Part shown: in pieces, positions 1 through 6,933 of the stretch
Layout of the letters: each line of letters starts with the position of its first letter
How positions within the stretch are numbered: the first letter of the stretch is position 1
Assembly (NCBI GenBank): GCA_945900705.1
Contig: CAMDKJ010000008.1
Span: forward strand, 1-21,739
Origin: Bifidobacterium breve
GTDB taxonomy: Bacteria > Actinomycetota > Actinomycetes > S36-B12
DNA: 21,739 nt
Direction: 5' to 3'
The notes under the pieces: generated by a model
What the model was told of the DNA's origin: nothing
The model's input: only the letters and a program-made list of their open reading frames with translations
Database searches by the model: none
Position numbers and translations under genes: made by a program

Positions 1-1220
1 ATCAAAAAACCGACCACAACCAGAGCTGGCGTGGCCGCTTCGTAGGGGATCACCGTCACCAAAGGTGAGATGAACATTGCCACCAAGAACAGCAGCCCGG
101 TGATGATCGAAGCAATGCCGGTACGGGCGCCTTCACCAATACCTGAAGCAGATTCAATGTACGAAGTGTTACTCGATACGGAAGCAGCACCACCGGCTAC
201 CGCCGCTATTGAGTCGACAACCAAGATGCTCTCGAAGTGTGGGATGTCGCCCTTTTCATCGAGCAGGTTGGCCTCACCAGCAAGGCCGAATGCGGTGCCC
301 ATCGTGTCAAAGAAGTCGCTAAGCATCAGCGAGAAGATCGCGAGCAGCGCCGCGATGACTCCGATGACTTGGAAGCTGCCGAAGAGATTGAACTGGCCGA
401 GCAGACCAAGATCAGGAGTGGCCACAATCTGGTCTGGCACCTTAGGCACGTTCAGGCCCCAGCCGACCGGGTTGACGGCGCCATCGGCACCGAACTTCGG
501 ACCCACCTTGGCAATTGATTCAATGATGATCGCGACCACTGCTGTGCCCAAAATGCCGATAAGGATGGCGCCACGAACTTTCTTGACCACCAAGATGATC
601 GTTAAAATCAGGCCGAAGCAGAAGGTGAAGATCGGCCAGCCGGCAAGCGCCCCCGCTGGACCGAATGTCACCAGTACCGGGCCCGGGCGCACCAAACCTG
701 AGTCAACCAGGCCGATGATCGTGATGAAAAGGCCGATACCAACACCGATCGCGTATTTAAGCTGCTCGGGCACGGCGTGGAACACCGCCGACCTAAACCC
801 GGTAAGCACCAAAAGCAAAATCAGCACACCTTCGAGGACCACCAGACCCATCGCATCGGCCCAGGTCATCTGCGGGGCCAAGGTGAAAGCCACAAAACCA
901 TTCAGGCCCAGGCCCGCAGCCACCGCCATCGGAAAGCGCCCAAAAACGCCCATCAGGATTGTCATCAAGCCGGCGACCAAGGCGGTGGCAGCGGTGACCA
1001 TCGTGATTGACTTGACCACATCGGTGGTGCCGCCGATGAAATTGCCGTTCATGTCTTTGGCGGTGCCGATGATCAGCGGGTTCAGCACCACGATGTAAGC
1101 CATCGTGAAGAAGGTGACAAAGCCGCCGCGTATTTCACGCCCGTAAGTCGAGCCACGTTCACTAAGTGAAAACCAGCGATCCATGCTGCTGGTAGGTGCT
1201 GGGGGGGCAGAAACGGCCAT
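1..1220 (-). CDS. NCS2-family (AzgA/PbuG-like) purine permease, 3' end cut by window
   Basis: This gene reads from ATG at 1220 down to the window edge, about 406 codons, so the C-terminus is missing. It encodes a polytopic inner-membrane protein with many hydrophobic segments. The N-terminal part has the family pattern RGGFVTFFTMAYIVVLNP. A conserved block follows near LMLSDFFDTMGTAFGLAGEAN, and then SNTSYIESASGIGEG, the substrate-site signature of AzgA-type adenine/guanine/hypoxanthine:proton symporters. The family is usually 430-480 aa, so most of the protein is present. A Shine-Dalgarno GGAGG (1229-1225) sits 4 nt before the ATG. The gene is divergent from the DUF2530 gene, a pairing I know from other actinobacteria. 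Substrate within the purines is inferred from family only. Confidence 0.92.
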   Translation of the reverse strand, partial: MAVSAPPAPTSSMDRWFSLSERGSTYGREIRGGFVTFFTMAYIVVLNPLIIGTAKDMNGNFIGGTTDVVKSITMVTAATALVAGLMTILMGVFGRFPMAVAAGLGLNGFVAFTLAPQMTWADAMGLVVLEGVLILLLVLTGFRSAVFHAVPEQLKYAIGVGIGLFITIIGLVDSGLVRPGPVLVTFGPAGALAGWPIFTFCFGLILTIILVVKKVRGAILIGILGTAVVAIIIESIAKVGPKFGADGAVNPVGWGLNVPKVPDQIVATPDLGLLGQFNLFGSFQVIGVIAALLAIFSLMLSDFFDTMGTAFGLAGEANLLDEKGDIPHFESILVVDSIAAVAGGAASVSSNTSYIESASGIGEGARTGIASIITGLLFLVAMFISPLVTVIPYEAATPALVVVGFL

Positions 1221-1323
1221 TATTCCTCCGATGGGCGCTGACAGTCGGCTCACTATTGGTGACCCGGGTTGTCGGCCAGGGGGAAACCTGAAACAGCATC
1301 AGCCCGACGTTCCGGGCGCAGAG

Positions 1324-1330
1324 TATCGTA
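1324..1330. promoter_or_regulatory. Candidate bidirectional -10 element
   Basis: TATCGT (1324-1329) reads as a TANNNT -10 hexamer on the + strand. It ends 7 nt before the DUF2530 ATG, the spacing expected for a leaderless transcript. The overlapping TACGAT (1330-1325) reads as a -10 on the minus strand toward the permease, which would give a leader of about 100 nt. No clear -35 is visible in either direction, so this is inference from spacing. Confidence 0.3.
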
Positions 1331-1336
1331 GGAATC

Positions 1337-1609
1337 ATGGTGGAGTCAGGAGATATCAGCGCTTCGCTAACAGCAAGTTCACCGCGTGTGCAACATCAGG
1401 ACAATGCGTTCATTCCTGTCACAGTAGGCACAGGAGTTTGGCTAGTTGTCGGTGTCGTCTTGGCGCTCTTCCACGGCCAACTCGGCATCGAGAGTTGGTG
1501 GGTTGGCGTCGCCTTCACCGGTTTCATCTGCGGGGTAGGTGGCATCTTCTACCTCAAGTATCGTGCCCGCCGCGAGCAGCGTCTCATCTCCAAGACCGGC
1601 AGCAATTAA
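1337..1609 (+). CDS. DUF2530 small membrane protein
   Basis: A 90-aa protein with two predicted membrane helices, roughly residues 28-45 (VGTGVWLVVGVVLALF) and 53-73 (WWVGVAFTGFICGVGGIFYL), followed by a basic tail YLKYRARREQR. The VGTG start of helix 1, the WW before helix 2 and the Arg-rich end match the actinobacterial DUF2530 family, whose function is unknown. Basic residues after helix 2 suggest that both ends face the cytoplasm. The ATG at 1337 has only a poor AGGA upstream, and a leaderless start is plausible; a GTG at 1340 is an alternative. Its last 168 nt overlap the 3' end of the DUF3027 gene on the other strand. Confidence 0.8.
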   Translation: MVESGDISASLTASSPRVQHQDNAFIPVTVGTGVWLVVGVVLALFHGQLGIESWWVGVAFTGFICGVGGIFYLKYRARREQRLISKTGSN

Positions 1610-2434
1610 CTCTTCCGGTAATTGCTCCGCGTCGTCTAAATCAGGCGCCGTTAAATCTAGGTGATCCCAGCCAAATTCATCGGTGGCGTTCTCGGCCAGG
1701 GGCACACTTACTTCCAGGGTTACCTCGGAGTGCCCACCGCAGCCATAATTCATCGCCACCACATGGCCATCTGCTGGCGCAATCAAATTCGCGCACACCC
1801 CAAACATCTGGCCAAGGGGGCCCCCAATGGGAAGCAAGAATCCACAGGTGCTGCAGTTATTCGTGGCCGATTTAGCCATCGCAGCGCTCGGGCCCATGTC
1901 GCCCTCGAACCAACGCTCAGCGGCTTCATCACGGCCGACAACCGACAACACCCGAACCCGGCCCAGCCCGAGTTCCCAAAATCCATTGAGCGGGCTAGCT
2001 GAGCTTGCCGTCTCGAGATCATCTTCACCGGTTAACCCGGCAATAAGGCGCAGATCATCCGTCGGGGTGACGAGCACATCACCCACACCAAGATCACCTG
2101 GCTGTACGCGCTCACTCCAGGGCACCCACGGCGGGGCAACGAGGGCATCGGGGCCGGGCAAAAGCACGACGTCACAGACGGTTATTTCATCCTGCTCAGG
2201 TGCCCGGGCAACCGTGACCGCCCAACGCCATCCGACATAACCGGGGTGCAAGCAGGCAAAGAGGTGAGTAGCTAGGCGCTCATCTTCCATCGCCATCTCT
2301 AGGTGCTCACCTACATAGGCGGCCTCGGCTTCGATGACCGCGGCTTCGCGCGCCAACTCAATGGCCGCGCCTAATTGCTGGTCCTCTAACACCTTTTGCA
2401 TAGCCCGATTGTGGCTCACCGGCGCTCGGCCCAT
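1442..2434 (-). CDS. DUF3027 family protein
   Basis: A 330-aa soluble protein that matches the actinobacterial DUF3027 family. Visible hallmarks are VGEHLEM (41-47), HPGYVGWRWAVTVARA (63-78), VVLLPGPDALVAPPWVPW (89-106), PGDLGVGD (112-119) and AAERWFEGDMGP (171-182). The Cys set NCSTCGF (C194, C197), FGVCAN (C214) and YGCGGHSE (C232, H235) looks like a zinc site. Function is unknown; the family usually sits near csp and NCS2 genes, as here. The last ~60 residues are strongly acidic and low in conservation, and they are encoded opposite the DUF2530 membrane helices. The start at 2434 has GGTGGA almost touching the ATG; Met12 (2401) is an alternative. A large palindrome separates it from csp upstream. 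Confidence 0.88.
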   Translation of the reverse strand: MGRAPVSHNRAMQKVLEDQQLGAAIELAREAAVIEAEAAYVGEHLEMAMEDERLATHLFACLHPGYVGWRWAVTVARAPEQDEITVCDVVLLPGPDALVAPPWVPWSERVQPGDLGVGDVLVTPTDDLRLIAGLTGEDDLETASSASPLNGFWELGLGRVRVLSVVGRDEAAERWFEGDMGPSAAMAKSATNNCSTCGFLLPIGGPLGQMFGVCANLIAPADGHVVAMNYGCGGHSEVTLEVSVPLAENATDEFGWDHLDLTAPDLDDAEQLPEELIAAGLGDETLLAAGTILEVEDATYPADETGEGDANPPTLDAELAVEERQDDTDN

Positions 2435-2456
2435 TCCACCGCCCTCGGCCCATTTG

Positions 2457-2529
2457 CGTGAGTGCGCACGTTTTGGTCGTCAAATCCGGATTTTCAGCCA
2501 ATTTCACGACCAAAACGTGCGCACTCACG
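2457..2529. repeat. Long intergenic palindrome, copy A
   Basis: Two perfect 24-nt inverted arms, 2457-2480 and 2506-2529, surround a 25-nt centre. After one mismatch (2481/2505) four more bases pair (AAAT/ATTT), which leaves a loop of about 15 nt. The arm core is GTGCGCACGTTTTGGTCGT. In the minus direction the hairpin begins 9 nt after the csp stop codon and ends before the DUF3027 start. No T-run follows either arm, so it is not a classical rho-independent terminator. The arms match copy B at 13452-13520 in 21 of 25 positions. Confidence 0.95.
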
Positions 2530-2538
2530 AACCTCGGG

Positions 2539-2922
2539 TCAGATATCTAGGTCGTCAGCAACCGCACGCAGTACCGCCGCGATTTTTTGTGCCGCCGCAT
2601 CCGGCGGGAATTTACCGCGCTGAAGTTGATTTGATACCCCGTCAAGCAACTTGATTAGATCCTCGACTATCCCGGCGAGATCGCCGGCATCTTTACGTGA
2701 ACTCTTCACGATCGACGGTGGCGGCCCAATTATCGCTACGGTTAGGGCTTGCTTACCGCGCTTACCGTCGACAATGCCGAACTCGACCTTGGTGCCCGGC
2801 TTGAGCGAGGGCACCCCGGCGGGCAGGGTCGAGACGTGAACAAAGACGTCTTCGCCTTCATCCGAGTTGATGAAGCCGAAGCCTTTTTCCGCGTCGTACC
2901 ACTTAACGATTCCCGTTGGCAT
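2539..2922 (-). CDS. Cold-shock domain protein with C-terminal extension
   Basis: A 127-aa protein. Residues 1-66 form a cold-shock domain (OB-fold RNA/ssDNA chaperone): GIVKWYDAEKGFGFI carries RNP1 (K13-I18) and DVFVHVS carries RNP2 (V26-V30), with aromatic base-stacking residues W8, F15, F17, F27 and H29. Plain CspA proteins are about 67-70 aa. The extra ~60 residues are helical and acidic (GDLAGIVEDLIKLLDGV... AVLRAVADDLDI), as in the longer actinobacterial form such as mycobacterial CspB. The ATG at 2922 is fixed by the conserved MPTGIVKWY start. TAGCCT lies 6 nt upstream and could be the -10 of a leaderless transcript. The start codon region overlaps the 5' flank of the divergent helicase-associated gene. 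Confidence 0.95.
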   Translation of the reverse strand: MPTGIVKWYDAEKGFGFINSDEGEDVFVHVSTLPAGVPSLKPGTKVEFGIVDGKRGKQALTVAIIGPPPSIVKSSRKDAGDLAGIVEDLIKLLDGVSNQLQRGKFPPDAAAQKIAAVLRAVADDLDI

Positions 2923-2950
2923 GAGTGAAGGCTACCGACCCACCAATAAG

Positions 2951-4945
2951 ATGGTGCGGGTGAGTCCGCGGAGCTTGGCCGATGCCCTCCGCAAGCGCGA
3001 TGACCTAGCCCTAGCCGCCCTCTTGACCCGGCGCTCTGACCTACTGCACCCCATCCCCTCTGATATCACCGCACTGGCGGCCAGATCCACCACCGGGCCC
3101 TCGGTTTCACGCTGCCTAGACACCCTCGATGCCCTGACCATCTACGTGCTGGCGGTGGTCGCCCGTCAGTCGGTCGAGCTGCCCGCACTACCCCATGAGG
3201 TCACCAGGGCCGTTATCGAAGAGTTGGACGACTCTGCCCGCGGCGCCGCCGAAGCCGCATTGCGCGACCTCCAAGAACTCGCCCTGGTTTGGGGTACCGA
3301 TGATGAGATCCGCGCCATTCATGCGGTGCGCGACCACCTGTCTGATGTGGTGGCGCCGACCTGGCCGCCACCCAGTATTTCGGCCGCCGCTGAAAATACC
3401 CAGTCGGCCAGAAGTGATGAGCAAGCCGGAGTGCACGCCCGAGAGGCAATAGCTCAGGTGCGCGATCTTCTTGATGCCTGGGCCGTTGATCCACCGAGTG
3501 TTTTACGGGCTGGCGGCCTCGCGGTTCGAGATTTCTCCGCCACCGCGCGTGACTTAAATACCGATGCACCGACCGCAGCACTGTGGATCGAAGTTGCGCA
3601 CGCGGCCGGTTTACTTGATGACGACGGCGAGGAACGCCCATCATGGGTTCCGACCGATCGATTTGACACTTGGCTTGATAAATCGGCAGCCGAGCAATGG
3701 GTCACCCTTGCGGGGGCTTGGCTCATCTCACCAAGGCTCTCAACACTTGCCACTGACAAGTCAACGCTTTTAGCTAATGACTCCGAGCGCCGCGCTGTTG
3801 TCACTTTGCGCGCGCAGGTCATGCAGCAACTAGCCGCAGCCAAGGCACCTGTCGAGCCCGCCGATCTCATCGCGATTCTTGACTACTCGCAGCCAAGGCG
3901 AAGTGGCGAACTTCGATCACAGGTGGTGCACGCTACCTACCAAGAAGCCACCCTGCTCGGATTAATGGGAGCCAATTCGTTGACCACACCGGGGCGCGCG
4001 CTCATCGGACCGGATTCATCAACCGATGCAACTTCAGCGATCACGGCACTTATGCCGGTCGAAATCGACCATGTACTCATTCAGGCTGACCTCACCATGA
4101 TCGCTCCCGGGCCGGTGGCTCCAGAGTTGGCGCGCAAGCTTCGATTACTCGCTGACGTTGAATCCCGCGGCCACGCCACCGTTTATCGGCTTTCCGAGCA
4201 ATCACTTAGGCGCGCGTTTGACGCCGGCTGGGATGCGGCGAAAGTCCATGAAGTGTTGAGCGAAGCATCAACAACCGGACTGCCCCAACCCCTTAGTTAT
4301 CTAATCGACGATTTGGCGCGGCGGCATGGCGCCATCAGGGTTGGTGCAGCTTCCGCGTATCTGCGCTGCGATAACGAGGGCACCATCGGCACGATTCTTG
4401 GTGATCGCAGGCTCCGGGGCCTGCAACTTTCGCAGACCGCCCCGAATATCTTGATCAGTCAAGCCACCCCGCACGAATTCATGGCAGCCCTGCGAGATGC
4501 CGGCTATGCGCCGGCGGCTGAGTCCCCCGATGGCTCCGTCGTGGTGCTGCGCCCCGATGAGCGCCGGGTGCGCTCGCGACATGCACGTAAAGTCAGCGCA
4601 GGTCGACGCGATAGCGACGCCATGATCGCGAGTGTCATCAAAGGTTTGCGTTCTGGCGATAGGGCCGCGCGAGCACCGCGCGGTGAAATGGTGGTGGGGC
4701 CGGCCGGCACCAATGAGGTGCCGCGCACGAGCAGCGCCGCCACCCTCGCGGCCCTGCGCTTGGCGATTGCTGAAACCACCCCGGTCTGGATTGGTTATGC
4801 CGATGCCGATGGCACCACCACCGAGCAGATCATTGATCCGATCCGTATGGGTGGTGGGTCGGTTACCGCATTTGATCACCGCACCGAACAAGTGAAAACT
4901 TTCTTGGTTTCACGCATCAGTGGGGTCGCTCCACTTACGCCTTAA
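2951..4945 (+). CDS. Helicase-associated (XPB partner-type) protein with WYL-like C-terminus
   Basis: A 664-aa protein of the actinobacterial family annotated as helicase-associated or 'helicase C-terminal domain' protein; the M. tuberculosis relative sits directly beside the XPB gene. The N-terminus SPRSLADALRKRDDLALAALLTRRSDLLHPIPSD is the usual family start. The middle (about 330-550) resembles the XPB/Ssl2 N-terminal damage-recognition module. No Walker A or DEAH motif is present, so it is not itself a helicase. The last ~66 residues (LAALRLAIAE... VWIGYADADGTTTEQIIDP... VTAFDHRTEQVKTFLVSRISGV) read like a WYL ligand-sensing domain. I chose ATG 2951 because homologues begin close to RSLADALR. 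ATG 2921 would add ten residues and overlap the csp start codon. No good Shine-Dalgarno is seen for either. Confidence 0.82.
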   Translation: MVRVSPRSLADALRKRDDLALAALLTRRSDLLHPIPSDITALAARSTTGPSVSRCLDTLDALTIYVLAVVARQSVELPALPHEVTRAVIEELDDSARGAAEAALRDLQELALVWGTDDEIRAIHAVRDHLSDVVAPTWPPPSISAAAENTQSARSDEQAGVHAREAIAQVRDLLDAWAVDPPSVLRAGGLAVRDFSATARDLNTDAPTAALWIEVAHAAGLLDDDGEERPSWVPTDRFDTWLDKSAAEQWVTLAGAWLISPRLSTLATDKSTLLANDSERRAVVTLRAQVMQQLAAAKAPVEPADLIAILDYSQPRRSGELRSQVVHATYQEATLLGLMGANSLTTPGRALIGPDSSTDATSAITALMPVEIDHVLIQADLTMIAPGPVAPELARKLRLLADVESRGHATVYRLSEQSLRRAFDAGWDAAKVHEVLSEASTTGLPQPLSYLIDDLARRHGAIRVGAASAYLRCDNEGTIGTILGDRRLRGLQLSQTAPNILISQATPHEFMAALRDAGYAPAAESPDGSVVVLRPDERRVRSRHARKVSAGRRDSDAMIASVIKGLRSGDRAARAPRGEMVVGPAGTNEVPRTSSAATLAALRLAIAETTPVWIGYADADGTTTEQIIDPIRMGGGSVTAFDHRTEQVKTFLVSRISGVAPLTP

Positions 4946-4970
4946 TAAAAGTTCTCATCAATAGCAATTC

Positions 4971-6095
4971 TCAGGGCCCGACCACCAGAACATCTTTGGT
5001 CCAGATTCGAAATTCTGCGAGCAGGTCGGGGATCGGCTCGATCCCGATACCCGGGCCCTGTGGTACTGGTAGGCGCCCATCTTGGAGCACGAAGGGCTCG
5101 GTGATGTCGACCGCGTAATACCGGCTTGAGGCACTGGTGTCACCGGGCAAAGTGAAGTTCGGCATTGCCGCCAAAGCCAAGTTCGCGGCCCGACCGATGC
5201 CGGTCTCGAGCATGCCACCGCACCACACCGGTGAGTTGCGCGCCATGCACATGTCATGAATATCGCGAGCAGTTAGATAACTACCCACCCGGCCCGGCTT
5301 AATGTTGATGATCGTCGCGGATCCAAACTCCAAGGCTGACTCCGCTGAAGCTACAGACAAGATTGATTCGTCCATGCAAATCGGCGTAGCACATGCCTCA
5401 GCAAGCATTCGATGCCCGAGCCAGTCTTCTTCGGGCAACGGTTGCTCGATAAGTAAGAGGTCATACTCATCGAGTTTCGCTAAATGCTCCGCATCTGAAC
5501 GCGCATAAGCCTGATTGGCATCAACTTGCAATGGCATATCGGGCCACTGTGCACGCACGGCGGCCACCGGCTCCAAATCCCAACCCGGCTCTATCTTCAA
5601 TTTAATGCGCCGGTAACCCGCACCTACATATTCGCCGACTTCCTCCATCAATTCACGCAAAGTCTCCGTTGTTGGGATACCGACACTTACCCCGCAATCA
5701 ACTTCAGTGCGCGTGGACCCCAAGAAACTTGCCATCGACTGATCGCGCTCTCGCAACCAAACGTCGAGCATCGAAGTTGCGATTGCTGTCTTGGCCATTG
5801 GATGTCCGCGCATGACAGCAAGTGCCGTTCGCACTTCTTCAGGGTCACCAGCCATCGTTGTTTCACGCAATGCAGGGATTAGTTGATCGGTCATTACCGC
5901 AATTGCGGCAGCCGTGTATTCAGAGCTGTAGCCCGGCCAAGATGATGACGCGCACTCGGCCCAGCCACTAATTCCATCGGCTGACACCGCTTCGACAATA
6001 AGCACCTCACGCACCGTGTCAGTACCAAAACTCGTTCGGAAGGGGCGCACCAAAGGCATATTCACCATGTGTAGGCGGAACATCTCGATACTCAC
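4971..6095 (-). CDS. N-acyl(succinyl)amino acid racemase / o-succinylbenzoate synthase-like enzyme (enolase superfamily)
   Basis: A 374-aa muconate-lactonizing-subgroup enolase. The catalytic set is intact: KLK (K165, K167) as acid/base on strand 2; metal ligands D192 (VDANQAY), E217 (IEQPL) and D242 (MDESI); and the second lysine K266 (NIKPGRVG). The C-terminus has GGMLETGIGRAANLALAAMP and FTLPGDTSAS, typical of the NSAR/OSBS family, which is usually 368-375 aa. These enzymes either racemize N-acylamino acids or make o-succinylbenzoate for menaquinone. The linked COG3375 GNAT and M20 genes, with no other men gene in view, favour N-succinylamino acid racemase. The start is GTG 6095, overlapping the GNAT stop as GTGA, so translation is probably coupled. 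It ends 25 nt from the convergent helicase-associated gene. Confidence 0.87.
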   Translation of the reverse strand: MSIEMFRLHMVNMPLVRPFRTSFGTDTVREVLIVEAVSADGISGWAECASSSWPGYSSEYTAAAIAVMTDQLIPALRETTMAGDPEEVRTALAVMRGHPMAKTAIATSMLDVWLRERDQSMASFLGSTRTEVDCGVSVGIPTTETLRELMEEVGEYVGAGYRRIKLKIEPGWDLEPVAAVRAQWPDMPLQVDANQAYARSDAEHLAKLDEYDLLLIEQPLPEEDWLGHRMLAEACATPICMDESILSVASAESALEFGSATIINIKPGRVGSYLTARDIHDMCMARNSPVWCGGMLETGIGRAANLALAAMPNFTLPGDTSASSRYYAVDITEPFVLQDGRLPVPQGPGIGIEPIPDLLAEFRIWTKDVLVVGP

Positions 6096-6904
6096 GCGCG
6101 CTCCCGGTAAAGGACATAGTTACCGACTCGCTCGACTCCAATAACGCAATAGCCCTCGGCTAAGGCCGAGGTCAAAGTCTCGCGCAGAGACATCCGCCAC
6201 CGGGCGGCTTCCACCGGGTCCACCCTTCGCAACTCCACAATGTCCTCTGGGATTTCAACCACCCGAATATCGCGGCCGGCTTCGATTAACATCCCTGCGT
6301 CGAGCGGCAAAAGTCGACCCGCCGCCGCGTCAATTACTTTGGCTGATGACAGGTGCCACCAGGCAAACACTCGATCGGTGGGATCGCCAATATTGATGGC
6401 GTCTGGCATCTCACCGTAGAAATCTATTTCATACCCTCTCACGTCGACCCCAAGTTTTAGGATGTTCAAGATCGCATTGCGCCTAACGAGTGGATCGAAG
6501 GTCCACGAGATCGTGTCAATGTCACGGTCCAAGGCCCACACCCGTTGATGCAGCTTTAATGCCGAACCAATGTGGTGATTTCGGTGGCTCTCGAGCACCG
6601 CTGCCATGTGCGAGTGCAGGTGAACATGCCACCTGTCAGTGAAATGGCGGCCCACAAATGCCAGCGCTGCACCAACCGGTTCATCACCTAAATAGGCAAC
6701 CGATGCGTACCCGCCGGCATGGGTCAACGCCTTAAGTACATTTTGCTGAACTTGGGTGCCCTGGCCCGGCCAGACCGTATCGAAAATTAGCCGCGCGGTG
6801 GCTAAATCTGTAGGGTCTACTACTGAGCGGACTTGCACTCCGGCGCGCTCCTGCGCGCGCTGGAGATCGGCCGCCGGACTATCCACCGAGGTCACAACCG
6901 ACAC
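6092..6904 (-). CDS. COG3375-type GNAT acyltransferase, probable D-amino acid N-succinyltransferase
   Basis: About 270 aa, a predicted GNAT of the COG3375 group. Visible motifs, numbered from GTG 6904, are HLHSHM (95-100), the acyl-CoA pyrophosphate loop RNHHIGSALK (108-117), WTFDPLVRRNA (134-144) and YGEMPDAINIGDPTDR (163-178), all hallmarks of this group. In Geobacillus kaustophilus a gene of this type beside NSAR succinylates D-amino acids from succinyl-CoA, which is the basis for the role given here. The open frame extends to 6958, but that would run through the M20 Shine-Dalgarno and start. GTG 6904, 6895 or 6886 are better starts and I cannot decide between them. Its stop overlaps the racemase start. 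The divergent gap to the M20 gene is only ~29 nt. Confidence 0.82.
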   Translation of the reverse strand: MSVVTSVDSPAADLQRAQERAGVQVRSVVDPTDLATARLIFDTVWPGQGTQVQQNVLKALTHAGGYASVAYLGDEPVGAALAFVGRHFTDRWHVHLHSHMAAVLESHRNHHIGSALKLHQRVWALDRDIDTISWTFDPLVRRNAILNILKLGVDVRGYEIDFYGEMPDAINIGDPTDRVFAWWHLSSAKVIDAAAGRLLPLDAGMLIEAGRDIRVVEIPEDIVELRRVDPVEAARWRMSLRETLTSALAEGYCVIGVERVGNYVLYRERA

Positions 6905-6933
6905 CGTACCGAAACGAGCAAAAAAGGAGCAGC

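Noticed and set aside
70..1098. Long + strand open frame (342 codons) under the permease
   Set aside because: It is the antisense of the NCS2 permease, has Pro/Thr/Arg-rich composition without domains, and the minus strand frame has a full family signature.
2457..2529. Palindrome A as a classical rho-independent terminator
   Set aside because: There is no T-run after either arm, and the stem is far longer and less GC-rich at its base than usual; a terminator role remains possible but cannot be called from sequence.
4301..4891. 196-codon minus strand frame inside the helicase-associated gene
   Set aside because: It has no recognisable domain and no ribosome site, and the + strand frame is family-conserved across it.
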